NCBI RefSeq assembly: GCF_003996985.1
Contig: NZ_RJJX01000013.1
Coordinates: forward strand, 1 to 64,000
DNA length: 64,000 nucleotides
From: Ancylomarina longa
Lineage (GTDB): Bacteria > Bacteroidota > Bacteroidia > Bacteroidales > Marinifilaceae
Direction of reading: 5' to 3'
The first letter of the stretch is position 1; each line of letters opens with the position of its first letter. Both the position numbers and the translations under genes were made by a program. The notes under the pieces were generated by a model that was not told where the DNA came from, searched no databases, and saw only the letters and a program-made list of their open reading frames with translations. Positions 17,730 to 26,160 of this stretch are shown piece by piece.

Positions 17730-19370
17730 TTAGGATACCTTTTCCAGTTTTTTCATGATAGAGAAAATGAATGTAGCAGCAATGAAACACAAAACAATGA
17801 AGATGGTCCATACTTGCCAAATTTCAACTCTCTCGTATAAATAACTACCAACACCTAAAAACAGGTTACCAACAGCTGTCGCACCTAACCAACATCCTTG
17901 CATGATTCCCTGATATTTTGGAGGAGAAACTTTTGATACAAAAGATATTCCCATCGGACTCAAGAACAATTCAGCAATTGTCAAGGTGAAATAAGTACTA
18001 ATCAACCAACCAGTACCAACACGAAGATGATTTGGATCTGCCTGCATTGCATTAAATGGATCTAAACCTAAGGAACCAATTAATAGAATTAAGAAACCAA
18101 CAGAGGTAATGATCATACCAATACCAATTTTTCTTGGAGCTGATGGTTCTTTGCCTCTTTTGTTTAGCCATGCAAATAATCCCACAATTATCGGTGTAAG
18201 TAAAACAATCATCGTTGGATTAAAGTGCTGGAATAACTCTGGAGAGAATGGGTTCACCTCGGGATTTTGGCTATAAAAATAATAGGTTGATAGAGCCGAA
18301 ACAGCAAAAACAACTGCACTGATTAATTTAGTTTTAGCAGAGGATTCTCTTTTTAGGAGAGAGCTTAATGCAAGAATTCCAATTACAATGGATAGTAAAG
18401 ACCAAATATTAAATACCAGATAAGTTGCAGGCCCAACGCTTGTAACTGTATAGTCTCTGGCAAAGAAACTCATGGTCAAACCATTTTGATGGAAAGCCAT
18501 CCAGAAGAAAATCACTACTCCAAATACAAGGAATAGGGCAGTAAGTCTTTGTTTTGTTTCTGCTTTCGACATTTCAACTACTGGTCCATTGGCTTCTTCT
18601 GCTTTTTGAACATCTGGAAGATGTCTTTTGTATATAGAATAAACAACCAGCGAAAGAATCATGGTTAATCCTGCTACACCAAAAGCATAGTTAAATCCAT
18701 CGCTATATACAGAAAGATAATTGCTTGCAAAACTGGATAAATCAGCAACATGAGCACCAGATACTTTATCAGCCAGAGTTTGTAATTCAGAAGTTATTCC
18801 TGCATCAGGAGCAGCCTGAAATTTGTGAATTAAAGCAGGAAGTGCATCATCACGCAAAAATCCTTTTGATTTGATAAACCAATTGATGATTCCGGCTGCA
18901 GCACTTGGAGCAAATAAAGCACCAACATTAATCCCCATATAGAATACACTAAAAGCAGAATCTCTTAAATGAGAATATTTTGGGTCGTCGTATAACTGGC
19001 CAACTATTGCTTGTAGATTTCCTTTAAACAAGCCATTCCCAAATGCAATAATAAATAATGCAAAAACAGTGAATATCAGTCCAAAACCAGGGATAGCCAT
19101 TAAAACATATCCGGCAAGCATGGTAATCAAACCAATGTAAATAATGCCTTTGTAGTTTCTCGTTTTATCGGCAAGTAATCCACCAACAAGGGCTAATCCA
19201 TAAATGGAACCGTAAAATATGCTGTATATCATACCTGCTTTGGTGGCAGATAAACCATATTTTGCTGTTAGGTAGTAAACCAAAATCCCCATCATGGTAT
19301 AGAAGCCAAAACGCTCCCCCAGATTGGCGAAAAATGCGACGTAAAGTCCTTTAGGATGTCCTTTAAACAT
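17730..19370 (-). CDS. POT/PTR family peptide transporter
   Basis: Proton-coupled di/tripeptide importer of the MFS superfamily. The 546 residues hold at least 12 hydrophobic helices. The N-terminal NLGERFGFYTM (16-26) matches the family's ExxERFxYY site, with N in place of the first glutamate and F for the first tyrosine, as in many Bacteroidota members. MGINVGALFAPSAAAG and the C-terminal ELFLSPMGISFVSKVSPP also fit. A hydrophilic loop near 270-285 separates the two halves. The gene is monocistronic, with a strong terminator, and divergent from nnr. Peptide uptake fits with the pepD dipeptidase further along. Confidence 0.9.
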   Translation of the reverse strand: MFKGHPKGLYVAFFANLGERFGFYTMMGILVYYLTAKYGLSATKAGMIYSIFYGSIYGLALVGGLLADKTRNYKGIIYIGLITMLAGYVLMAIPGFGLIFTVFALFIIAFGNGLFKGNLQAIVGQLYDDPKYSHLRDSAFSVFYMGINVGALFAPSAAAGIINWFIKSKGFLRDDALPALIHKFQAAPDAGITSELQTLADKVSGAHVADLSSFASNYLSVYSDGFNYAFGVAGLTMILSLVVYSIYKRHLPDVQKAEEANGPVVEMSKAETKQRLTALFLVFGVVIFFWMAFHQNGLTMSFFARDYTVTSVGPATYLVFNIWSLLSIVIGILALSSLLKRESSAKTKLISAVVFAVSALSTYYFYSQNPEVNPFSPELFQHFNPTMIVLLTPIIVGLFAWLNKRGKEPSAPRKIGIGMIITSVGFLILLIGSLGLDPFNAMQADPNHLRVGTGWLISTYFTLTIAELFLSPMGISFVSKVSPPKYQGIMQGCWLGATAVGNLFLGVGSYLYERVEIWQVWTIFIVLCFIAATFIFSIMKKLEKVS

Positions 19371-19795
19371 AAATGTTAGTTTTAGTTATTTAATGGTTTC
19401 GTTTTAATTCTGAGATTGACAAATATATAGAAAAAAAGCACATGCCTATAATCAATTACTATGCTATTGGTCATATTTAAATCGATTTCGGTGTCGATTC
19501 CAGATTGAAAAGTTTAGTATCTTTGATTGTGGGGCTATAACAGGGTAGATTCCAGATGTTAGTAAGGCAGAATTGGAAGGCTAAAAGACAAAAAGGAAAG
19601 AGACTTTGTAAATTCTTATTCAATGCAAGTCAATAAAGCTCTGAATTAAAGTCGAAAATGAATTATTTACAGCATCCATTTTTAATCCGATAAACCGAAA
19701 GCACTTTGAGTAGTAAATGAATGCTATAAAAAGAATGGGATAGTATCCAATTGAGAAATAGAAATCAAAAATAATCCACAAGAAAATTATAACAC
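19371..19795. other. Divergent intergenic region, POT transporter / nnr
   Basis: No supported gene in 425 bases. A TATCTTTG box at 19518-19525 matches the -7 consensus but lies 270 bases before nnr. A 26-codon basic ORF (19556-19636) follows it; I have no independent support for its expression. Confidence 0.4.
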
Positions 19796-21307
19796 ATGAA
19801 AATATACTCTACCAAACAAATTGCTGCTATCGATGCTTTTACCATTGAAAATGAACCCATTTCCAGTATTGATTTAATGGAACGCGCTGCCGGAGAATTG
19901 TGTAAGTGTATTTTGGAAAAATTTCCGGAACCAATCTCCTGTAAGGTATTTGTCGGTCCGGGAAACAATGGTGGCGATGGTCTGGCTCTGGCTCGAATGC
20001 TTGCAGAAAATAAATATACGGTAGAGGTGTATGTACTTCAAATTAGCAGTCATCTTTCTGCCGATGCAACAACCAATTTACAAAGACTAAAGTTGTTGGG
20101 GAACATTGCATTATTTGAAATAGATGCAGCAGAAGCCATACCATGGATTTTCCCCGATGATTTGGTGATCGACGCTATTTTCGGAGCAGGTCTATCTCGC
20201 CCGATTGCTGGTTTTGCGCTTGATGTAGTAAATGCCATTAATGCAAGTGAAGCTACTGTTGTTGCAATTGATATTCCTTCGGGTTTAATGGGGGAAGATA
20301 ATTCTCAAAATAATAGAAAGGGAATTGTGAAGGCAGATATTACCCTTAGTTTTCAATTTCCGAAACTGGCTTTTCTCTTTCCCGAAAACGAAGCATTTGT
20401 AGGGGATTGGAAGGTGTTGTCAATTGGTCTTCATCCTGATGCGATAGAGAAAGGAAAGACTCCCTTTAAAATGTTAAGTCGCGATTTTGTAAAAAACTTA
20501 TTGATGCCTCGTAAAAAATTCGATCACAAAGGAACTTACGGGCATGGTCTCCTAATTAGTGGAAGCTACGGAAAAATGGGTGCTGCAATCCTGGCATCAC
20601 GGGCAAGTCTGCGGTCGGGAATCGGATTACTCACCTCTCATATTCCGCGTTTGGGTTATCAAATCCTGCAAACAGCAGTTCCCGAAGCCATGGTAAGTAT
20701 CGATCGGTCGGATATTATTTTCACCGAATATCCCGATTTGAGTCAGTACAAGGCAGTGGCCATTGGTCCGGGTATCGATAAAAAACAAAATTCCTTTCGG
20801 GCAATGGTTGACCTATTAAAGGAAGTGAAAGTACCTGTGGTTATCGATGCAGATGCCATAAATATAATAGGGGAACATCCCGAATTGAAGGAACATCTTC
20901 CAATGGGTTCTGTTTTTACACCACATGTAAAAGAATTTGAGCGATTGGTTGGGGAATCAAAAGATAGTTATACCCGAAATTGTATGCAGCGAGAGTTTGC
21001 CCAAAAACATAGTATTTGCCTTATTCTAAAAGGAGCTTATACGGCTATAGCTTGCCCCAACGGGAATTGCTATTTCAACCCGACAGGAAATCCGGGCATG
21101 GCAACTGCAGGTAGCGGGGATGTGCTGACCGGAATAATATTATCTTTGCTTTCGCAGGGATATCCTTCCAGAATTGCTGCAATTATCGCAGTATATTTAC
21201 ATGGCTTAGCAGGCGATTTGGCAGCAGAAGAGGTGGGGGTAGAGGCGTTAACAGCTGGTGATATTATTTCTTATCTGCCTAAAGCATGGCTAAGTCTTAA
21301 AAAATAA
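19796..21307 (+). CDS. nnr: Bifunctional NAD(P)H-hydrate epimerase/dehydratase
   Basis: Repairs damaged NAD(P)HX. The N-terminal YjeF epimerase domain (about 1-215) has VGPGNNGGDGLALARML (53-69) and the DAIFGAGLSRPI loop. The C-terminal ADP-dependent dehydratase domain (ribokinase-like, about 230-503) has HKGTYGHGLLISGSYGKMGA, AIGPGID, VIDADAIN, TPHVKEFERL and the catalytic-loop motif ATAGSGDVLTGII. The 503-residue fusion is the usual bacterial arrangement. It is monocistronic, and no nearby gene clearly shares its function. Confidence 0.95.
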   Translation: MKIYSTKQIAAIDAFTIENEPISSIDLMERAAGELCKCILEKFPEPISCKVFVGPGNNGGDGLALARMLAENKYTVEVYVLQISSHLSADATTNLQRLKLLGNIALFEIDAAEAIPWIFPDDLVIDAIFGAGLSRPIAGFALDVVNAINASEATVVAIDIPSGLMGEDNSQNNRKGIVKADITLSFQFPKLAFLFPENEAFVGDWKVLSIGLHPDAIEKGKTPFKMLSRDFVKNLLMPRKKFDHKGTYGHGLLISGSYGKMGAAILASRASLRSGIGLLTSHIPRLGYQILQTAVPEAMVSIDRSDIIFTEYPDLSQYKAVAIGPGIDKKQNSFRAMVDLLKEVKVPVVIDADAINIIGEHPELKEHLPMGSVFTPHVKEFERLVGESKDSYTRNCMQREFAQKHSICLILKGAYTAIACPNGNCYFNPTGNPGMATAGSGDVLTGIILSLLSQGYPSRIAAIIAVYLHGLAGDLAAEEVGVEALTAGDIISYLPKAWLSLKK

Positions 21308-21463
21308 TGGATATATAAACTCAGGTATGAGTTCAACTTGTACCAGTGGAATTCGATAATAAATTACAATTAGATAGCGCAATCAGCGTTTATAAGCGAA
21401 AACAATATATAAAATGATTTGAAAAGGCGTTTGTGCAACGTCTGCATCTAAAAAATATGTGAA

Positions 21464-22606
21464 ATGAATCGATCGATAATTAAAAACTTTTCAGTAATTC
21501 TTTTACTTGTAGTATTGCCATGGAATACGATGGCACAGAAAAGAAGAGCTCTTGAAACGCCCAGTACTGTTGTTTATGCATTGCCAAAAACTGTTTTAAA
21601 ACTAGATGTTGTAGCCGAAAAAACGATTTTAAAGCGAGGTCCATTTGCCGATTTTGCCGAGAAGTATTTAGGACTATCAGATATAGTGAACCAAGACGGA
21701 TTGGACTGGAAACTAAAATCTGTAAGGCTTACTGGAGTAGGAGAAGTGGATTCGGAGCAGTATCATAAAGTTACTACATCGGTAGATTATGAACCTGGAT
21801 TAATTGCTTTAACCCCCGAAGGGTTGATTCGTGGGTTTAATTTACAGAAAGGGGAGGAAAAGATTCAGATGCAAAAGACACTTGCTATTGTGGATGAGGA
21901 TATAAAGATTGAGTATGGCAAATTCTCTATCGACCCGATTTTAAAATATCGGGAAGATACCATATATAAGGTGGTTGAAACCGATACTGCATTTATAAAA
22001 GTGCCTGTTCTCGAAAAACAAGCTATGGAGAAAACATTGGAGGAGAAAGCAGCCGAAGCTGCCCATCAGATTTTTAAACTCAGAAAACGACGTTTTAAAA
22101 TATTAACTGCCAACTTCGATCAGTTGCCACCCGATGGAAAAGCATATCAGGTAATTGTTGATGAATTGGCAAAATTGGAAAAGGAATATATGTCCTTATT
22201 TATAGGGAAGAGAGTAAGTTTCATGAAGCACTATCAATTTTCCTATACGCCTAAAAAAGGAGAAAAAGGAGGTGTGATTTTTCGTATGTCCCCTAAATCA
22301 GGTCCCGTTGGAGTGGATGATCTTTCCGGTCGTCCCATCCGAGTTGATTTTAAGAACTTGAATATCACCGATGAATTGGTTCTCTTGTCGAGTGTAGGCG
22401 AGCAGCCCCAAAAACAAATTTATTATCGTATTCCGGGAATGGCAGATGTTACTGTTTCAAATGGAAAAGATATCCTGTTTAGCAAACGAATGGGCATTGC
22501 GCAGTTTGGTAAGATTGCCAACATGCCAGCCGAAGTATTACTAAACGAAAACTTTGGTATTGAATTCTATCCTAACTTGGGCTCTATTAAAAATATTAGC
22601 AAATAG
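21464..22606 (+). CDS. DUF4831 family secreted protein
   Basis: A 380-residue protein with an N-terminal signal peptide (basic start, hydrophobic 10-22, cleavage near ...NTMAQ). The mature start VVYALPKTVLKLDVVAEKTI and PFADFAEKYLGL match the DUF4831 family, confined to Bacteroidota and of unknown function. A charged, helical middle (about 180-245) and a C-terminal beta-rich region follow. Periplasmic location is inferred. It is a single gene after nnr with a 156-base gap, so it probably has its own promoter. Confidence 0.85.
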   Translation: MNRSIIKNFSVILLLVVLPWNTMAQKRRALETPSTVVYALPKTVLKLDVVAEKTILKRGPFADFAEKYLGLSDIVNQDGLDWKLKSVRLTGVGEVDSEQYHKVTTSVDYEPGLIALTPEGLIRGFNLQKGEEKIQMQKTLAIVDEDIKIEYGKFSIDPILKYREDTIYKVVETDTAFIKVPVLEKQAMEKTLEEKAAEAAHQIFKLRKRRFKILTANFDQLPPDGKAYQVIVDELAKLEKEYMSLFIGKRVSFMKHYQFSYTPKKGEKGGVIFRMSPKSGPVGVDDLSGRPIRVDFKNLNITDELVLLSSVGEQPQKQIYYRIPGMADVTVSNGKDILFSKRMGIAQFGKIANMPAEVLLNENFGIEFYPNLGSIKNISK

Positions 22607-22661
22607 ATCTGCAAGCTATCTTGAGCTTTTCGGCTTGGATAGCTTACTGTTTCAATAAGAA

Positions 22662-22698
22662 AAACAAAAAATCCCTTTCCGTTTGGAGAGGGATGTTT
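22662..22698. terminator. Convergent-gene terminator
   Basis: ATCCCT and AGGGAT pair around a 12-base loop, with an A-run on the left giving a U-tract for the minus-strand gene that ends at 22726. A second hairpin (AAGCTATC/GATAGCTT, about 22613-22646) nearer the plus-strand gene lacks a good T-tract. Confidence 0.6.
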
Positions 22699-22725
22699 AT
22701 TGTCCTATAGATTTGAAAATTTTTA

Positions 22726-23976
22726 TTAGAATCGGTACCCAAATAATAGGTAGAATCTTTGAGTTATGGATTGAATTGATTTAGACATACCATTTCCTTT
22801 CTCATATCGTAATTCAAAAGATATTTTTTTGTGTTTTACTCCTAAGCCCAAAAGAAAACTTTGTTCATAACTTCTCGAGTCATCTAGCGCCTTTCCTTTA
22901 TCTGTACTAACTGTAGTACCACGTGTTGATTTTTTAATTTGACTGTTCGTTTCACTAAATGCAAAGCCATTAGAGATACCACCATTTAGGTAGATAAATA
23001 GTTTTCCAATTGGGTATCTATATCTAATCAAGTTGTTTAATTTTAAATACGATTCACCTATTTCATTATAGGTTATAGCGTAGCTATCTTCGTTTATATA
23101 GTCATCATATTGTGATGTATAAGTAGCAGATGTGTAAAACAATTCATTACAAATAGACCATTTTTTTTGCTTTTTAGATAGAATTAAATCTAAAAATATA
23201 CCTGCAGCAAAGTCGGTTGATTTTGAGAAATTAGTCTTGGTTAGAGTGAAAAATTTGCTATTATTAAATTTAAGGCTACTGAAGGATGCACCCGATAGCA
23301 AACCTAATTCAACAGATATCTTTTCCTTCTTCTTTTGAAATGATATTTTTGTTTGGGATATTGAATAATAATATTGGAAGAGTTTCTTTAAACTCTTGAG
23401 ATTATATTTATAGATTTTAAATTTTGATGAGCTTGTAATATAATCTTTTAGATATTCTGATAGTTGCCCCAAGTATTTTTTATTCTCAATTTGAATTTGA
23501 TTTCCTTCTTTTTCTTTTAGGTACTTTTTGTAGATTAATAATTCAAATTTTGAATCTTTTTTGATGTAAAAATTGACGTTCCCATTTTTGCTTTTTAGAT
23601 AGTAAAGACTTTTATTTCCTTTAATTACTGTCTGAAGAAAAATCGTATCCTTGTGCAAATGCAATGATGGATCAGTCGTTAATTTACCTGTATGATATGC
23701 GCTAGTTTCAAAATTAATGATGGCACTTTCATATATTTCATTTGCCACTCTAAATTCAAGTAAATCGCATGGTTTATAAATATTTACTTTATTGGTTATC
23801 TTATCTTTAAAAGTAATTTCGTGTGGGTTTTTAATCCAATCTCTAAAATCAATGAATCCAGATACAGTATCTTTCTGATTATTAATAATAATGCCTGGTT
23901 GAAAATTTTCCTGTGAAAAGGACACTTGAAATAGCAATATCCCAAGTACTAATAGTACTGTTTTTTTAACTTTCAT
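22726..23976 (-). CDS. Predicted outer-membrane beta-barrel protein
   Basis: A 416-residue protein with a signal peptide (residues 1-21, ending VSFSQ). A beta-rich N-terminal part (about 25-130) contains GIIINNQKDTVSGFIDFRDW. A lysine-rich helical linker follows (about 150-215), then alternating hydrophobic and polar strands from about 220 to the C-terminal FGYRF, whose terminal phenylalanine is typical of outer-membrane barrels. I do not recognise a named family; PorT-like or general beta-barrel annotation would be usual. It is more AT-rich and lysine-rich than its neighbours and stands alone, so it may be a variable or acquired gene. Function unknown. Confidence 0.7.
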   Translation of the reverse strand: MKVKKTVLLVLGILLFQVSFSQENFQPGIIINNQKDTVSGFIDFRDWIKNPHEITFKDKITNKVNIYKPCDLLEFRVANEIYESAIINFETSAYHTGKLTTDPSLHLHKDTIFLQTVIKGNKSLYYLKSKNGNVNFYIKKDSKFELLIYKKYLKEKEGNQIQIENKKYLGQLSEYLKDYITSSSKFKIYKYNLKSLKKLFQYYYSISQTKISFQKKKEKISVELGLLSGASFSSLKFNNSKFFTLTKTNFSKSTDFAAGIFLDLILSKKQKKWSICNELFYTSATYTSQYDDYINEDSYAITYNEIGESYLKLNNLIRYRYPIGKLFIYLNGGISNGFAFSETNSQIKKSTRGTTVSTDKGKALDDSRSYEQSFLLGLGVKHKKISFELRYEKGNGMSKSIQSITQRFYLLFGYRF

Positions 23977-24178
23977 AATGAAATAAATGTAGAGTTTGTG
24001 AGTTAAAGTGTTATTTATTTGAAATTGAAAAATAATCTGAAATAGGATGCCTTATTTTGAGCCAAATAATATTGTAAATATCAATTAAGTTGGATTTAGC
24101 GTGTTCCGATAATCCCAACTTTCTGTTGATTTATTATAGATATAAAATTCTAAGATTTAGAAAAATGTAATATTTTAT

Positions 24179-24766
24179 TTACTCCTTCAACACCATGTCA
24201 ATAGACATTACTGCTGCAAGAATCAAGAGTCTTAGCGGAGTATCAGCGGGTACTTTCGGTGCAATTTCCAGCATGTAATTATCTGCGCTGGTGAATAGTT
24301 CTTTGCCTAAGCCGTTCCATTTTTTTGCCACATGAGCAAATTCATCTTCGTTTTTGATAAACTTAAAATTCCAGCTGGTCCATTTTCCTTTTAGAGTACA
24401 CAGGTAGTTATCGTTCGGGTCGAGAACATTAAATTTACCCCCAATAGAGAAGAATTGCTGTTTGAATTTACCTACCAGCTTATCCTTATCGTCGAGTACC
24501 TCAACTGTGGAAACAAAGAAGGAAACACCACGTTTCACACTTAGTACTTTTTCGCCTGTTTTGGTTTTTATTTCGATATGAAAAGGAGTCATCCTTTTAT
24601 AATCAGTAAAGCGTAATAATTTTGTAAAGAAACCTAGTTTTTCTTCCCGGCATTCGAGTATGATTTCTTGAGTAGTTGGGTCGAGAATGTCGTAGTTATT
24701 GGCAGCTTTGAACAAACCAACATGTTCTTTTACAAAGAATAGGTTACGATTTAGAATTGGGTGCAT
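24179..24766 (-). CDS. Phospholipid scramblase / LURP-one-related protein
   Basis: 195 residues with the tubby-like barrel pattern of scramblase-related proteins: HPILNRNLFFVKEHVGLFKA, YDILDPTTQEIILECRE, PFHIEIKTKTGEKVLSVKRG, VEVLDDKDKLVGKFKQQFF and GGKFNVLDPNDN. It ends with a hydrophobic C-terminal helix (about 176-193). Eukaryotic relatives move phospholipids; bacterial ones are uncharacterised, and the calcium-binding site of true scramblases is not obvious here. It stands alone beside the large gene-free region. Family call good, activity unknown. Confidence 0.8.
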   Translation of the reverse strand: MHPILNRNLFFVKEHVGLFKAANNYDILDPTTQEIILECREEKLGFFTKLLRFTDYKRMTPFHIEIKTKTGEKVLSVKRGVSFFVSTVEVLDDKDKLVGKFKQQFFSIGGKFNVLDPNDNYLCTLKGKWTSWNFKFIKNEDEFAHVAKKWNGLGKELFTSADNYMLEIAPKVPADTPLRLLILAAVMSIDMVLKE

Positions 24767-25199
24767 AGTTCTTTAGTTTAGGTTTAATCTTTTGAGTTAT
24801 AATTAGTTTCAAATTTTTTAAGTTTAATAACAAGTATTTGGATAAAACACCTATCATAAAAAAAATCAAATCTAACAAAATTATTTTATTTGTGATATAA
24901 ATTTTTTCCTTATTTATGTAATTACAAATTAATATTGTCTTACACGTTTCTGATCGCTTATGTCTTTTATTGCAAACAAGATATTTATGGCTAATAACCC
25001 TATAAATGCCTTATTTTTGAACAATAGTATCTTGAGCAAAGCGCTAATTTATTAGGACAATTTGGATTAAAAACCCATTCTCTGGAAATGCTGTGTTAGC
25101 TGCATGATTATTAGTTGTAATATTTTGAGGCAGGAGAAATTTATCTATCATGAAGAACTACCATACACGTACAATCTATTTCATCTTATATAAACTCAG

Positions 25200-25619
25200 C
25201 TTCAAGTCTTCCAATACAAACTTCAAGTCTTCCAATTTGAATTTCAAGTCAACTATTTTACGCTTCAAGTCTTCCAATACAAACTCCAAGTCAATTATTT
25301 TACGCTTCAAGTCTTCCATGGCAAAGTTCAGGCCTTACATGGAGGTGTTAGCATTAGTAATGTATAGATGTAAACCCATAAAGCAAATCTGCAAGTCTGT
25401 TTAAATAAGGAATAAGCCTTTCATCATCAGAACAAAGGGTGTAATACTCCGCTGTCAGCCTATTATTAGTCGATGTTAGCCTTTAATTTTACGATACAAG
25501 CCTATAGTCTTCCAAGGCAAGCCAAACATTTTCCGGCACAAGCCAATCATATAGCTGGGCAAGCCTGTAAACATGCGCCATCCATTTATAATAGTAAGGG
25601 GAAAGCCAACGAATATAAC
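25200..25619. repeat. 21-bp-phased degenerate tandem array (20 units)
   Basis: Seven clear units start at 25200, 25221, 25242, 25263, 25284, 25305 and 25326, most beginning CTTCAAGTC. The same 21-base register, with no insertion or deletion, then continues to 25619 in much more divergent units whose positions 4-9 read CAAGCC, TAAGCC, TTAGCC or TCAGCC in most cases (for example 25452, 25473, 25494, 25515, 25536, 25557). The body of the unit is not conserved between the two halves; the phase and the core are. Confidence 0.8.
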
Positions 25620-25983
25620 CTACAATTCTATCATAGGCAGACAGTAGCTAATGTCAGAATTGCCTGAAAGAAACCAAAAGAGCTGCGTACATTGAACAGG
25701 TTTATTTGAAAAACGTCAATTATTAATAAGCTGTGAGAATAGAGCAATCTGTGAGTGTTAGGGGCCTGAGAATATATCCAGAGTAATGGCACTACCAAAT
25801 TATGCAGCTGCGCTTTGATATATATTGCGGACAGGTTTATTTCTGTCATCCTGAATGGCGGAAATTAGGAAAGGATCTGCTCACATTCCGATAAGAATGT
25901 TGTGAAAGAAAGTTATAATTCAATACTTGGTGCATTAGTATCTGCTTTGTTTTAATATTATCCATCTTAATTAGAAATTAACT

Positions 25984-26035
25984 TCTGGGATTTGAATTGC
26001 TCTGGGATTTGAATTGCTCTGGGATTTATCCCAGA
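25984..26035. repeat. TCTGGGAT half-sites ending in a palindrome
   Basis: Two direct 17-base units (25984, 26001; TCTGGGATTTGAATTGC) and a third start at 26018 that becomes the inverted repeat TCTGGGAT-TT-ATCCCAGA. It lies about 70 bases upstream of the pepD -7 box and could be an operator. Confidence 0.7.
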
Positions 26036-26105
26036 GACAAATATTAAAATATCTTAATTCCCACTCTCTTTTCCTGATTCTCTTTTCGACTTTCTCAAAA
26101 AATAT

Positions 26106-26151
26106 TACCTTTAGTGCTCTTAAATAATTAACACTAAAAATTTAACGGAGG
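26106..26151 (+). promoter_or_regulatory. pepD promoter box and Shine-Dalgarno sequence
   Basis: TACCTTTA (26106-26113) is one base from TAnnTTTG. GGAGG at 26147-26151 lies nine bases before the pepD ATG, a real Shine-Dalgarno in a genome where most genes here lack one; it fixes the start. Confidence 0.6.
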
Positions 26152-26160
26152 AAAAATATA

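Larger units (their letters stand above)
24767..26160. other. 1.4-kb gene-free divergent region
   Basis: Between the scramblase-like gene and pepD I find no credible gene. It holds a long 21-bp-phased array (25200-25619), a set of TCTGGGAT half-sites (25984-26035) and the pepD promoter. The short ORFs across it (25150-25404, 25473-25667) arise because a 21-base period keeps frames open. The stretches 24767-25199 and 25620-25983 show nothing I can name. Confidence 0.6.

Noticed and set aside
25200..25619. CRISPR array
   Set aside because: Units are contiguous with no constant repeat alternating with unique spacers, and there are no cas genes in the window.
25150..25667. Two ORFs across the 21-bp array (25150-25404 and 25473-25667) as repeat proteins
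   Set aside because: They lie in different frames of the same phased array, have no ribosome binding site and change composition with the repeat; a 21-base period keeps frames open by itself.
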